Shown: piece after piece, positions 51,189-61,999 of the stretch | How the letters are laid out: every line of letters starts with the position of its first letter | Numbering within the stretch: the first letter of the stretch is position 1 | Source: Fonsecaea monophora | Taxonomy: Eukaryota > Ascomycota > Eurotiomycetes > Chaetothyriales > Herpotrichiellaceae | Reading direction: 5' to 3' | DNA: 64,000 nucleotides | Assembly (NCBI RefSeq): GCF_001642475.1 | Contig: NW_019174070.1 | Coordinates: 1 to 64,000, forward strand | Made by a program: the position numbers and the translations under genes | Notes under the pieces: generated by a model | Databases searched by the model: none | Told to the model about the DNA's origin: nothing | Seen by the model: the letters and a program-made list of their open reading frames with translations, nothing else

Positions 51189-51951
51189 CTACCACAAGAT
51201 CAACCCGACCGTCCCCAGCACACTGATGCCCAGTCCAATCCACCCACTGACCGTCACCTGCCTGTTCGACAGCATCATGCCCGTGTCCCAAACCAGGTGC
51301 CTCAGCCCATGCGCGAGGTGGAAGCAGAACGCGAATCCCCACACACCTTTCATCGCCACCCTCACACCGACGGGGAGTGCCCCGAACCACGCCACCAGGC
51401 TCTCCGTGTCCAGGTGCCAGCCCATCAGGGGTGAGACGACGTACGCCGCCCCGAAGATGTAGATGGGCACGGTGAGGACGATGGCGCAGTTTCGCATCAG
51501 CCCGCCTGAGAACCATGTGATTTGGGGCCGGTAGATGGAGAGGTGAGGGCTGATGGGGCGGGAGAGGCGGCGCGAGGCGAGGTAGGCGGCATGTTGCGAT
51601 GGCGTTAGGGGTTTGGTGTGACTGGCTTTGGAGGATGTGCTTGTATATCTACATCAAGGTGGATGTTCAGCCTCTGGTCCCTCCATGGTGCCTGGGGAGG
51701 TTGGACAGTTGTATACCTGGTTGCTCGTAGAGGTCTCGGCAAGCTCAATGCCTGTATGCCATGTTGCGAGGGGGCCACGTCTCTGTTTCTCAAGCCACAA
51801 ATGTGTCTAGTTGCTGCTGCCTCTGTCAGGTCTGGTTCGAATGGACGGGGCTCGTGCCTTGTGCTGTAAAGCAAGCCGTACTTTGTCACTACTTACCAAG
51901 TATGCATTGATGGTCTAGCACTGAAGGTCGCAAGGGTCTCAGAATCAACAT
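51189..51951 (-). CDS. Succinate dehydrogenase cytochrome b subunit (SdhC)
   Basis: Membrane anchor of mitochondrial complex II, binding haem b and ubiquinone; 203 aa. Proposed exons in transcript order are 51951-51897, 51822-51717 and 51639-51189. Frame is kept at both joins with GTAAGT and GTATAC donors. Residues 1-65 form a basic, acid-poor mitochondrial presequence. The signature RRLSRPISPHLSIYRPQITW follows, where the RPxSPHLxIYxPQ core is family-specific. Three membrane segments come next; the second carries the haem-ligand motif FHLAHGLRHLVWDTG. The first exon was placed by consensus and presequence character and is the least sure. The gene converges on the nitrilase gene with only 134 nt between stops. 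Complex II is the target of SDHI fungicides. Confidence 0.85.
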
Positions 51952-52330
51952 GGTGGTCACTCCGCGGCTTCGGGTGATAAGGAAGCAAGTAGGAGCAGTG
52001 GAACAGTAACACCAGGAACATAGCTAGAAGTCGAAGATCTTACTTGACATATGAGGCATATGTACCTCGTACAGCACCAACACTCCCTACCAGCGAAGGT
52101 ACTATTCCACTCCCAGGTGCGGGAAGGGATGGGAAATACTCCGCCAGCCTCACCACCATTGCCTGATTGAGGACTAGTGGAGCCTTAGCCACATACTCTA
52201 ATTGCCGAACAACCAATAATCGATCTTCCGACCGTGATTCCGACGCCTCCACTTTCGTCGGAGTGGCTTCTTTTTTTTTTTTGCGACATGCTGCTTTTCA
52301 CTTCCTTCTCCCACTCCCACTCCAACCCGT
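51952..52330. other. Divergent promoter region of sdhC and the Zn2Cys6 gene
   Basis: About 380 nt shared by both promoters, with a T run at about 52269-52282. No motif is assigned. Confidence 0.5.
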
Positions 52331-54306
52331 ATGGTGAGTGGGGGAACGTGCTTTGAAGTTGTCCCCTCTTTCATTTCCGCGGAGAACACTGGGATGAGAG
52401 CTCGATGCAGGCAAGCATGTGAAGCGTGTCGAGCTCGTAAATCGCGCTGTCTGCCAGGCTCAAGCGACGAGGCGTGCAAGAGGTGGGTAGAACGCCAGCC
52501 AGCTGCCTATCGTGCCATCTTCTCCCCAGCGGTCAACGGCTATATGGGGTTTCTTCCAGAACTTACAATATCCCAGATGTGAAGATGGCGGTGTCGTCTG
52601 CGTGCCTCATGAGGCGGTCAAGCGCGCGATCCCGCAGAAGAGGTAAGCTGTAAATTGAGGGTAGGGGATTGGGCTGATCTGGGACCAGAGTGAGAGGACG
52701 ATTTGCTAGGAGGCATGATGTGCTTCCATTGCGAGCCTGGGACGATGTGGCAGACAAACGGCATAGTGAGCAACGCCACCGCCTCGATGATCCGTCGAGG
52801 TCCGGCACGGTACAGCAGTCTGCGTCTACATCGGCATCGGCGCCGTCTGCCCTTGGTGATGATTTACAGCCATTCGGTAATGTGCTGCTCGCCACATTGG
52901 CAGTCAGGGAGCCTTTGCCTGGCGCTTGGGACACCGTCATGTCCGCGTCGACTCACGAATGCACGACGTTTCTCGAGCGCTACAAAGAAATGGTTGACTT
53001 GGCGCCTTTCGCCCTCCACCTACCTCCGTTGACCCTCGATGAGCTTCTGTCATCTTCCCCAGTGCTGCTCCTCGCCGCCATCCTCACCGGAAGCAGCGCT
53101 GACCCAGATTTCGAGAAGCAAGCAGGCGAGGTGTTTCGCCACGTGCTCGCCGACCGAGTCATCGTCAAGGGACAGAAGAGCATGGAGCTCTTCCAGGGTT
53201 TGCTGACCTACGTGCTGTGGTACCACCACCGCTTTGATCCCGTGACGCTCCAATTCTACCAGCTCCTGCAACTTGCGAACGGCATGGTCGCCGATCTCGG
53301 GCTTCCTAGGAGACTTGCCAGAGACAGGAGTTTTACGGTCCGAGGGGATGAAGATGTGAATACCATCCGGGCATTCTTACTGTGCTACTATCTCAACTGT
53401 GGTGGCGGCGTGCTGGGGTACGACAGGCCCGAGAATATGCGGTGCATTGAGAGCTTGAGGAACGCCGCGAAGTTGCTGGTCGACATATCGCCACGGCCTC
53501 TCGACAAGGAAGCACCAGCGTTGGTCGAGCTGATGCACCTCGTCAGCCTGCATCGCGGTGACGGGAATCCGTCGGAACATTATATAAGGCCGTCGCAGGG
53601 CCTTGATGAATGGAAAACCGCATATCTGCGCCCCGAGTCCCCTGCGACGATGAAGTCGAGCTACCATTTCGTTGCAGCGTACAGCGTCCTGAAATCCTCG
53701 AGTCCCAAGTCCATGTCAGCCGAGGATGTCCGACTGAGCGTCCAGCACTTTGAAGCACTCCTCTCCAACATCCTGAACCAGGGGCTCTGCTATCTCGTGC
53801 AGCTGGGCATCATCGAATGGGCGCATTTGATCACCACTTTGTTCCTCCTCGCTCGTCTAGAAAGGCACAATATGTACGACCCGAGCCGAGCAGACTCTCC
53901 ATCTCTTACGCCCTACCATGTCGGTCGCTTCCGAGCCCTCATGGCTGATTTCGCGGCGCAGACTGAGCCAGCACTCATGTCCCTCAAAACCCCCCATCTC
54001 TTGGACTGGCTCGACAAGATCTTGACCGCGGTCACGCGCCAGGCCAGCGTCGCTGGGACAGCACAAGAACCACCCCTGAATTCCGGCGAGAGTAGCCATG
54101 GCCATGACCATGACCGTGACCACCAGCACGAATCGGCCTATGAGCTCGTCAACTCCTTCATCGACGACAAGGGGCATGTGCGAGATCTCGATGAGAGGAC
54201 ATCCGCTGTCGAGAGAAGCCATGTGGAACAGCATCAACACGAACAGCAGCAGCGAGAGGCAGAAGACTTTTGGACCGACTTCATGTCGGATTGGTTGAAT
54301 TGGTAG
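52331..54306 (+). CDS. Zn(II)2Cys6 transcription factor
   Basis: Zinc-cluster regulator of up to 611 aa. Exons are 52331-52482, 52577-52642 and 52689-54306. The zinc cluster is split by the first intron: Cys30, 33, 40 and 49 are in exon 1 and Cys52 and 59 in exon 2, giving C-x2-C-x6-C-x8-C-x2-C-x6-C. The core reads ACEACRARKSRC ... ACKRCEDGGVVC. Exon 3 carries a helical fungal-specific regulatory region (LLTYVLWYHHRFDPVTLQFYQLLQL, LLCYYLNCGGGVLGYDRPEN) and a His/Asp-rich tract (HGHDHDRDHQHE) near the end, finishing FWTDFMSDWLNW. ATG 52394, just before the cluster, is an equally plausible start. It lies 1.3 kb from the nitrilase, beyond sdhC, so control of the nitrile genes is possible but unsupported. 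Confidence 0.85.
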
Positions 54307-54709
54307 AATTACAGCAATCCACGGTCCTTGGATGTAGAACAAGAACAAAGGTTTTTTAGGAGGTACCGATCCCCGTGTTTGGTACTTACTCACCCGAGCC
54401 CTTTAAATAGGTACGGTATGTAAGATGGTTGGTACTATGGAACTATGTAGATACCAAGTACGAATGTAGCTTCCTAGTACGATACTGTACTTGTACTCGG
54501 TACAGAAGTATCACTACCTACTGGCTCTCTGCCCACCCAGCTTGCGAGCCAGCCAGCCAGCGTGCCAGCGCCCTCGCCCAAACCCCGCAGGCCTTCTCCC
54601 CGAGTCTCCACCCATCTCCACCAATTTTTAATCATGTATATAATGTTTAGCCCCCAAAATTGAGGCTACAAAGCTCTGCCACAAATTTCTGTGAGCTTGA
54701 GGTTGGCCC
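54307..54709. other. Intergenic region rich in GTAC
   Basis: About 400 nt. From about 54363 to 54513 the word GTAC occurs repeatedly in GGTAC, AGTAC and TGTAC contexts. No gene is seen; the tRNA gene follows. Confidence 0.5.
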
Positions 54710-54808
54710 GGCCGTGTGGCCTAATGGTTAAGGCGTTGGTTTTCGGTTCTTATGAATTTCGTACACCATTCTCACCAAAGATCGAGGGTTCGAATCCTTC
54801 CACGGTCG
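54710..54808 (+). tRNA. tRNA-Arg (anticodon TCG) with 26-nt intron
   Basis: A complete cloverleaf can be folded by hand. Acceptor GGCCGTG/CACGGTC has 7 pairs including one G-T. The D stem is GCCT/AGGC with an AATGGTTA loop. Anticodon stem TTGGT/ACCAA encloses TT-TCG-G and, after the intron, C. The variable loop is AGATC. T stem GAGGG/CCTTC has loop TTCGAAT. The discriminator is G at 54808. The intron at 54747-54772 starts one base after the anticodon, as in eukaryotic nuclear tRNAs. A box TGGCCTAATGG and B box GGTTCGAATCC are present. The anticodon TCG reads CGA (Arg). Confidence 0.93.
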
Positions 54809-55217
54809 TTTCTACTCTACACTTCCTACATCTGCGTTTAATGATGTTGGGTCGTGTCTTTTGCTTTTTTTGTCTTTTGGACATATATAATATGTTTGGA
54901 AACTATTTTTTTTTTGGTTTTTGTCTCATTCTGGCGCGGATATATTGCGATAGCGGGTTGTGAGTTGTGGATTGTGGGGCTCGATGGTCGTCACGTTGCG
55001 TGATTCGCTACAGGTGAATGTGGTCTGGGTGTTTGGTGGGTGACTGACGGAGTGCTGTGGTAGGTAACAAAGCAGTGGTGACTTAAAACATCCCTACAAA
55101 GTTCACACCCTGTGTCGTTCTACATCGTCCATCTAGAAAAACGATTACAATGCTTGAAAGAGAAGGCTAGACATCAGAGCGTCGTCTTGATAAGTCTTTT
55201 CCTCATTTAAACACCAC
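54809..55217. other. Intergenic region, no supported gene
   Basis: About 410 nt downstream of the tRNA. T-rich runs near 54860-54870 and 54907-54916 could end RNA polymerase III transcription. Confidence 0.5.
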
Positions 55218-56446
55218 CTAATGGGCCTGTATGGATTGCGGCTGCGCTGGAATCGACGTCGGCTTGCTCGCTGCAGCCTCGGCGGCGGCAAATTTGGCTG
55301 CTTCCTCCGCCTGGTCGGCACGGATCTTCTTCAGGAGCTCGGGATACTGCTCGCGGGTAGAGATTAGCATGGTGCCTCTACGAGGTGTAGAACGGCAGTC
55401 TTGAAACTTACCCATCTCTCGCCCACGTCAGGGTGGCTCTTGATCCTGTTCATCAAGGTCGCCTCGCCCAGTCGACTCCACATGCCCTTGATGAATGTAA
55501 ACTCGATGTCGTCCAAGCGCTGGCCGCCCCTTTTCGCCAGGATGTCTGCTCTCAGCTGCTTCACCGAGTCGGGCACGTCCATGCTCTCGAATGTCGCGTC
55601 GTAGCTGACGCCCTGGAAGAAGGGGATGCTGTACCGTGCACCGGTACCTCGAGGCGGGCTCTGCACTCTGTGTGTCGTTGACTGGCAGACGCCCTGTGTC
55701 AGCGCCTCCATCCCTTGTCCAATGGCCACCACAAATGTCCCGTCGATGGGCGGGCAGTCTACCCATTGCCCATCGCCATTCTGCACCTGCAGTCCACGGT
55801 GATGGCTGGCTTGCAAGAGGTAACTCGTGAGCATGCTGTCCTTGTGTGGGCCCACACCCTGCGCCTCCCCTTCAACACCCAACTCCTCCAGATCGGGATA
55901 CTTGACAATCTTCAACTTGTGCTGCTGCGCTTCGTCGAAGAATTGCGCGAATGCGTCCGGCGACAAGCCAATGGCTTCGGCTATCAGACTCGTGAATTCC
56001 ATACTCATCTCGCCCATGCGCGCCATATAGTCTTCGTATACTTCCCTGAAGCGCGGCAGCGCGTTGGGATCAGGCCACTGGTTCGGCGCCAACAAGTTCC
56101 TGTACAAGGGATCATTGGGGCCCGGGACCGGATGCGGCGTCGACAAGTCGACCTGTTCGCGCCAGTCGGTCTTGAACCGCGTGATTTCCATGCCGAGTTT
56201 GTTGTAGCCGAGAAACGAGGGCGCATTCTTCATCTCAATCTCCAGCTTCTTCTCCTCGGGGAGATCGAAGAAGGCTTTGCCCAGCTTGATGACCTCGTCG
56301 ATCAGGGCGGGCGGGATCCCCGTGTTTTTGATGTACAGGAACCCAACTTCGAGCAGCGCATGGCGGAGATCCACGAGAAACTGCGGCTTCGTGGCCGGGT
56401 CCCGCGCCAGCGAGAGATCCAGTATCGGAATGCTGGAGAAAGACAT
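55218..56446 (-). CDS. 2-oxoglutarate/Fe(II)-dependent oxygenase (isopenicillin N synthase-like)
   Basis: Non-haem iron oxygenase of the isopenicillin N synthase/flavanone hydroxylase fold, 387 aa. Exons in transcript order are 56446-55412 and 55346-55218, with a GTAAGT donor; the phase-0 join gives GERW|YPELLKKI. The N-terminal DIOX_N part begins IPILDLSLARDP and has VGFLYIKNTGIP. The iron ligands are His201 and Asp203 (GPHKDSM) and His259 (CQSTTHRV). Arg271 and Ser273 (ARYSIPFF) should bind 2-oxoglutarate. The C-terminal 40 residues are an Ala/Glu-rich helix plus a Pro/Ser tail, outside the usual fold. The substrate is unknown; no biosynthetic cluster is visible around it. Confidence 0.9.
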
Positions 56447-57828
56447 CGTGCGGCACTGGCGGAAGTCTCTGCCAATCTTACAGAGCCGATATTCAACAAC
56501 CCTGGTATTTCGTTACAGATTTAGCATTTGACAAAAGAATCACAGGGTCCAGAGAAGCGCTGAGCCTCGGGAGAATATTGTTATATTGGAGGCGCGTATC
56601 GGATCACGCCATTCCCTGAATTGCCACAATTGCGGGGGGACACCCGATTGATTCGTATTGGTAAAAGATTCCAGAGCCTGAGAGTGCCTGGAGAGGCTCG
56701 ACTCGGCCCTTGTTGATGATAAGTCTGGGCAGTTGGAGCACTACTTGAACACCTCTGCCGAAGACGGTATGTCTAACCGCAAATACATCGATCAAAGCAA
56801 AGAAGGGGCCAAGTAAGATCAGGTAACAGCCTCAATCTTACCATGTACCGGCTTTGCAGTGCTTTATAGAACTGGTAAAATAGTCAGTCCCATCTGGTGA
56901 CCGTTCGAACCCGATGTCGCAATCTGTCGCAATGGAGTTGTGGCACACGCTTCTGACTTGTTGACACCTGATCTGACCCAATAGCCATACCGGCTTTTCT
57001 ATACGCCACAAGATATTCTGTCAGAGAATGAACAGGATCCTCGTTGGCCATGCCCGTATCGTCAGTGGACTTGGTATTTGCATCAAAGGTCTTGCTCCCA
57101 AGTCTTGCAGAAGAGGCGTGACTTTCTCCCATCGCACAGCGAGGTACAGAATGATAGGTACGAGTAAGGCTTGGGATGCTCGGAATACGGAATGCGGAAT
57201 GCGGGATTTCGTGGTCAAACTGGTAAGCATTTTCCTAGCACGACAACTTGCTGGTCGTGGGATCGTGCAGCTTGAATCCGATCGCCCGAGATGTTTGGTC
57301 AGGAGACTGTGCCGATGTTGTATCTGCGACTGTTCAGCTATAGTTGTCCCCTCGTGATGGACGGGGAGAATGCGAAAATTCCGAAAGTTGGGAGGATGCA
57401 CAGAGTAGTGCTTAGGCGTTGGCGGCGGACTTGTGTGTTAAGCGTGCCGCCGCCTAGACCGCCGCCTAGACAAAAGCAGCAAAGGGACACGGGATGACCT
57501 AGGAAAGAAGCTTACGATTCGGTGCTGGTGATGCTCGAGGTGCTTGGTAAGGGGGGTACGGACTTCTCAAATTCTGGGGAGCCGTGGCTTCGGGGAAACA
57601 TCGTCGAATCCATTGAAACGGCAGTCAACTAAGCGTGGCTAAGCGGTGCCTCGCTCTCCTCCCTCCCATCATCTTCTCCGCAATTCATACCGGCCCTCAA
57701 TTGTTGCATCGCTGCGTTCTCCTTGACGGTGAGCTGGGCTGTGTCTTTATATCTGTAGACATGCCTTCGAAAATGCGTTAGGAACCAGCAGCAGACATCC
57801 ATTGATTCATTTCGACTGCGCATCCACG
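56447..57828. other. Divergent intergenic region
   Basis: About 1.4 kb between the oxygenase gene (minus) and the D-lactate dehydrogenase gene (plus). It has a short GCCGCCTAGAC duplication near 57449-57470. No gene is supported. Confidence 0.5.
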
Positions 57829-59850
57829 ATGAAGTCAATCGCCCGCCTCAGTCGTCCAGTCGGCTCCCTCCTGCGATGCGCCGAGCGAGAGAGGACCTCC
57901 TGCTTTGCTCCCTGGGCTACGAGGCCGTTCCACAGCTCGCCTGCAAAGTTCGAAGACAAAGGCCCAGGTGATGCGAAAGAAAACTTGTCCTTTCGAGGAC
58001 AGCTGTATCAGAGCACCGCAGACCGATTGAAACGTGAAAGAGCTTCAGAGGAACAATATATAAAGGCAGCCAGCGGTCGGGGAGGAGGTGCTGGGGGCAG
58101 GACACTCAGTCTCAGTTTCGGTATTTGTCTTACCTCTTGCCCGCCTCTCTTCTTCGCTAACATCACAAGTGATTCTGTCTGTCGCAGCCGCAGCTTTCTA
58201 CCTAGGGAAGAGGGGCGAACGACCGCTCGACGCCTCTTCCACGACCCCTCTGTCCAAAGCACAGCCGCCTCAACACGATACAAGAGCCTCCAACCTACAA
58301 GCCGCTTGGGTCGATTTTGCCCAAATCGTGGGCAAGGATAATGTCTCGACGGTTCCCGACGATCTCGATTCGCATTCAGGTTCAGAATGGTCCTCTTACA
58401 CAACGAAGCCCAATGAAAGACCGTTTGCTATCGTATACCCTGCCACCACCGAAGAAGTGTCCAAGATTATGAAAGTGTGTCACGAACGAAGAATTCCCGT
58501 TACGGCGCTCTCTGGCGGTACCAGTCTCGAAGGCCACTTTGCGCCCACACGAGGAGGAATATGCATTGACATGGCAAGAATGGATAAGATATTGGACTTC
58601 CGACCTCAAGATTTGGATATCGTGGTACAACCCGCTCTTGGCTGGGAAGACCTCAATGAAGAGCTCAAAGGGCACGGCATGTTTTTCCCGCCGGACCCAG
58701 GCCCAGGAGCAAAGATTGGGGGCATGGTAGGCACGGGTTGCTCAGGAACAAATGCTTACAGGTATGGCACAATGCGCGACTGGGTCGTCTCTCTGACCGT
58801 CGTCCTCGCCGACGGGACCATCATCAAGACACGAAGGAGACCCCGCAAATCAAGCGCAGGCTACAACCTTACTCAGATGTTCATCGGCAGCGAGGGCACA
58901 CTGGGTATTGTCACGGAAGCCACTTTGAAGATCACGGTTCTCCCTAAAAGCCAGTCCGTTGCCGTTGCGACTTTTCCCACCATCCACGCCGCGGCGGAAT
59001 GTGTTGCGAGAGTTGTAGGGGACGGTATCCAGCTTGCCGGGATGGAGATTCTGGATGATGTGCAAATGCGCTGCATCAACAAAAGTGGAATGACCAGCAG
59101 GCCATGGCAAGAAGCTCCCACTCTCTTCTTCAAGTTTGCCGGGACAACGGATGGCGTCAAGGAACAAATCAAGATCGTTCGGAACATTGCCAAAGCAACC
59201 CACAACCAGAGTTTCGAGTTCGCAAAGAACGACGACGAGGCTGCAGAACTCTGGAGTGCAAGGAAAGAGGCCCTGTGGAGTGTCATGGCGATGCGGAAAA
59301 ACAGCAGCGACCACGTTTGGACCACCGATGTGGTAAGTTATACGCTGTCCACACCTCTGGGGTAAGACTGACACGGACCAGGCTGTCCCTATCAGCAGAC
59401 TGGCAGACATCATTCAGGAAACCCACGACGATGTAGCCAAGAGCGGCTTGATCGGTGGTATTTGTGGCCATGTAGGAGACGGGAACTTCCACAGTGAGAA
59501 ACACCGCACTGCGCCGTTTGCTACAAGAGCTGACCTTTGCTAGCCATTCTCCTCTATAATGACTCCGAGAAGAAGATTGCAGAAGGGTTGGTTCATCAGA
59601 TGATCCGACGTGCCATCGCCATGGAGGGCACCGTGACGGGTGAACACGGTGTTGGGCTGAAGAAGCGGGAGTATCTCCGAGAAGAGCTGGGAGAGGAAAC
59701 TGTTGATGCAATGCGCAAGGTCAGATCCCAGCCAATCTGGATTTTATCAGATGTGTCGAAACTAATCTTGGAATACAGCTCAAGCAAGCATTCGACCCTC
59801 TGGGACTGCTCAACTGTGACAAGATTGTCCAGGTCGAGGAAGGTCATTGA
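57829..59850 (+). CDS. D-lactate dehydrogenase (cytochrome), mitochondrial, FAD-binding
   Basis: FAD enzyme oxidising D-lactate to pyruvate and passing electrons to cytochrome c; 604 aa. Exons are 57829-58120, 58170-59332, 59382-59493, 59544-59719 and 59779-59850, with introns of 49-59 nt; all joins are in frame. The N-terminus is a mitochondrial presequence (MKSIARLSRPVG ... FHSSPAKF). A membrane segment is created across the first splice (TLSLSF|VILSVAAAAFYLG), so it is probably inner-membrane anchored. FAD_binding_4 blocks are AIVYPATTEEVSKIMK, TALSGGTSLEGH, PGAKIGGMVGTGCSG and LTQMFIGSEGTLGIVTEATL. The C-terminal domain has GGICGHVGDGNFH, GTVTGEHGVGLKK and the end KQAFDPLGLLNCDKI. DLD1-type enzymes share this layout. 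Confidence 0.92.
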
Positions 59851-60293
59851 GCCTCGTTGGTGTCGTGGTTCGGGATATTTCTAGACCGATGCCCTTTCAA
59901 GTCGGCGAGCAATGGCCCGCTTCGGAGTTCGTCATCATCATAAAAAAATTCCTGCCCCGCACCGTGGCACCGTCCTCGCCCTCTCCTCCTGTTGAGTTCG
60001 CCGTCTTTAGGCTAATTTCTCAATCTCTCAGCCATTGCGGCTTCGTGTGCTCCCTCCGGTGGTGTTTTATCTGCGTGTCATTTGAGATGGACCGCCGCTG
60101 GTATGAGGACTCTTACTTACAGTGGAAGGCGGTCCGCAGGTTCAACAACCCCCGCCTTTATAGCTGATCTCACATAGCAACAATTTCCAGATCTTCGACC
60201 CGTGACAGTCTTCTCTCTATATCTTGCGCACCCCCGCAGTTACTTGTAGCCGACCCGTGCTCCCTGTTTACATTTCACATACCTCTCCAGAAC
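59851..60293. other. Intergenic region between D-lactate and xylitol dehydrogenase genes
   Basis: About 440 nt, the 3' UTR of one gene and the promoter of the next. It contains CTTTATAG near 60157 and pyrimidine-rich text just upstream of 60294. Confidence 0.5.
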
Positions 60294-61421
60294 ATGGCCA
60301 CAGAAACGCAAACGAAGGTAGGCCACCACCCATGTTGTGTGTTTTGTAGCCAAAAGATTGACCAGACGCAGGAGAACAACTCTTTCGTCCTCCGCGGAAT
60401 CAAAGACGTGTGCTTCGAAGATAGGCCCATACCAAAGCTTACAGGGTCCCGGGACGTCCTCCTCCAAGTCAACTACACCGGCATCTGTGGCTCAGACGTC
60501 CACTATTGGCAACATGGCAGAATCGGACATTTCGTGGTCAACGAGCCTATGGTTCTGGGCCACGAGTCCGCAGGCACGGTGCTCGAGGTCGGGTCCGGCG
60601 TCAAGAGCTTGAAAAAGGGCGATCGCGTCGCCATGGAACCCGGGATTCCCTGCCGGTACTGCGTGCGGTGCAAGGAAGGGAAATACAACCTGTGCCCGGA
60701 CATGGCGTTTGCGGCGACCCCGCCGTACGATGGCACGCTGGCAAAATACTACATCCTCCCAGAGGATTTCTGCTATAAATTGCCCGACAACATGGCGCTG
60801 GAGGAAGGCGCGCTGATGGAGCCCCTGGCCGTGGGAGTCCACATCACCAAGCAGTCGGGTGTCAAGCAGGGTGACTCGGTGGTTGTTTTTGGTGCCGGCC
60901 CCGTCGGACTTCTCTGCTGTGCCGTCGCGAAGGCGCTGGGCGCCACCAAGGTTGTGGCCGTGGACATCAACACGGAGAGACTCGAGTTTGCCAAGTCCTT
61001 CGCTGCGACGTCGACGTTTGTCCCCTCCAAAGTCTCCGCGGCGGAGAACGCACAGCGCCTCAAGGACGAGAACGAGCTGCCCGCGGGCGCCGACGTGGCC
61101 ATCGACGCCAGCGGCGCAGAACCCAGCGTGCAGACGGCGATCCACGTCCTCCGCATGGGCGGCAGCTACGTGCAAGGCGGGATGGGCCGGGACGAGATGA
61201 CGTTCCCGATCATGGCGGCGTGCACCAAAGAACTCACCGTGAAGGGCAGCTTCAGATACGGGCCCGGCGACTACGCCATGGCCGTCGACCTCGCCAGCAG
61301 CGGCAAGATCGACGTCAAGAAGCTGATCAGCCGGAAAGTCAACTTTGACGACGCCGAGCAGGCCTTTGAGGACGTCAAGGCCGGCAAGGCCATCAAGGTG
61401 CTGATCGAGGGGCCCAAATAG
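60294..61421 (+). CDS. Xylitol/sorbitol dehydrogenase (medium-chain, zinc)
   Basis: Zinc-dependent polyol dehydrogenase of the MDR family, NAD-linked, oxidising xylitol to D-xylulose or sorbitol to fructose. The frame is open for 375 codons, but 60318-60371 reads as an intron of 54 nt (GTAGGC...GACGCAG) that lacks stops and keeps frame; removing it gives MATETQTK|ENNSFVLRGIKDV and 357 aa, the family length. Motifs: GICGSDVHYW (catalytic Cys), GHESAGTVLEVG (catalytic His/Glu), the structural-zinc CRYCVRCKEGKYNLC and the Rossmann GAGPVG. Asp in VVAVDINTERL indicates NAD rather than NADP. The C-terminal FRYGPGDYAMAVDL and the end FEDVKAGKAIKVLIEG are typical. It lies 443 nt after the D-lactate dehydrogenase gene. 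Confidence 0.93.
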   Translation: MATETQTKVGHHPCCVFCSQKIDQTQENNSFVLRGIKDVCFEDRPIPKLTGSRDVLLQVNYTGICGSDVHYWQHGRIGHFVVNEPMVLGHESAGTVLEVGSGVKSLKKGDRVAMEPGIPCRYCVRCKEGKYNLCPDMAFAATPPYDGTLAKYYILPEDFCYKLPDNMALEEGALMEPLAVGVHITKQSGVKQGDSVVVFGAGPVGLLCCAVAKALGATKVVAVDINTERLEFAKSFAATSTFVPSKVSAAENAQRLKDENELPAGADVAIDASGAEPSVQTAIHVLRMGGSYVQGGMGRDEMTFPIMAACTKELTVKGSFRYGPGDYAMAVDLASSGKIDVKKLISRKVNFDDAEQAFEDVKAGKAIKVLIEGPK

Positions 61422-61999
61422 GGGATTTGAAGGATGCTGTATCAAAAAAAGAAAAGGCCTTGTTCTACCTAATTCTGTCATAGATCTACGACGTTCCTTG
61501 TGATTGTGCAATCGCGGTGCATGCCCATATCATACTCCTCTTCATTTCCGAGTGTTCCCATCTCTCTCTCTCCCTCCCTCCTGTCCTGCCATGGGGCTTT
61601 TGACAGCCATATCTCAAATGTGAATGGCAACATGGCAGGAAAGGAAAGGAGGTACCGATCAATCAACGCTGCGAGTATGGACTGTCTACGTTACACCGGG
61701 AGCTACACGGGGAGCGATCTATCAAGGCTTGTACATGAATACCTGAGGGAAAGCTCGCCCAAATACAGGATGGATCCTACAGAGGCCCTTCAATATGTCT
61801 CCTCTAAGATGGGAAGAAATATTGACCGCGTTGTATTCGTAATTGTACACACATCCGTTGTTACTTTCCTCGCCGGATGCGGCCAAATAAGATATTGGAG
61901 AGTTTCGGATTGACACCATGGCATATGTACATGAATACTTCTTGCCCCGGAGCGCGTCGAGCCAGTGGAAAATTGTCGCGAGGCCAGCCCCGACCAAAG
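61422..61999. other. Convergent 3' region
   Basis: About 580 nt between xylitol dehydrogenase (plus) and the lactonase-like gene (minus). A 137-codon frame at 61500-61913 has no domain and was not accepted. Confidence 0.5.

Noticed and set aside
61500..61913. 137-codon frame between xylitol dehydrogenase and the lactonase-like gene
   Set aside because: Begins in pyrimidine-rich microsatellite text and has no domain; most likely 3' UTR sequence.
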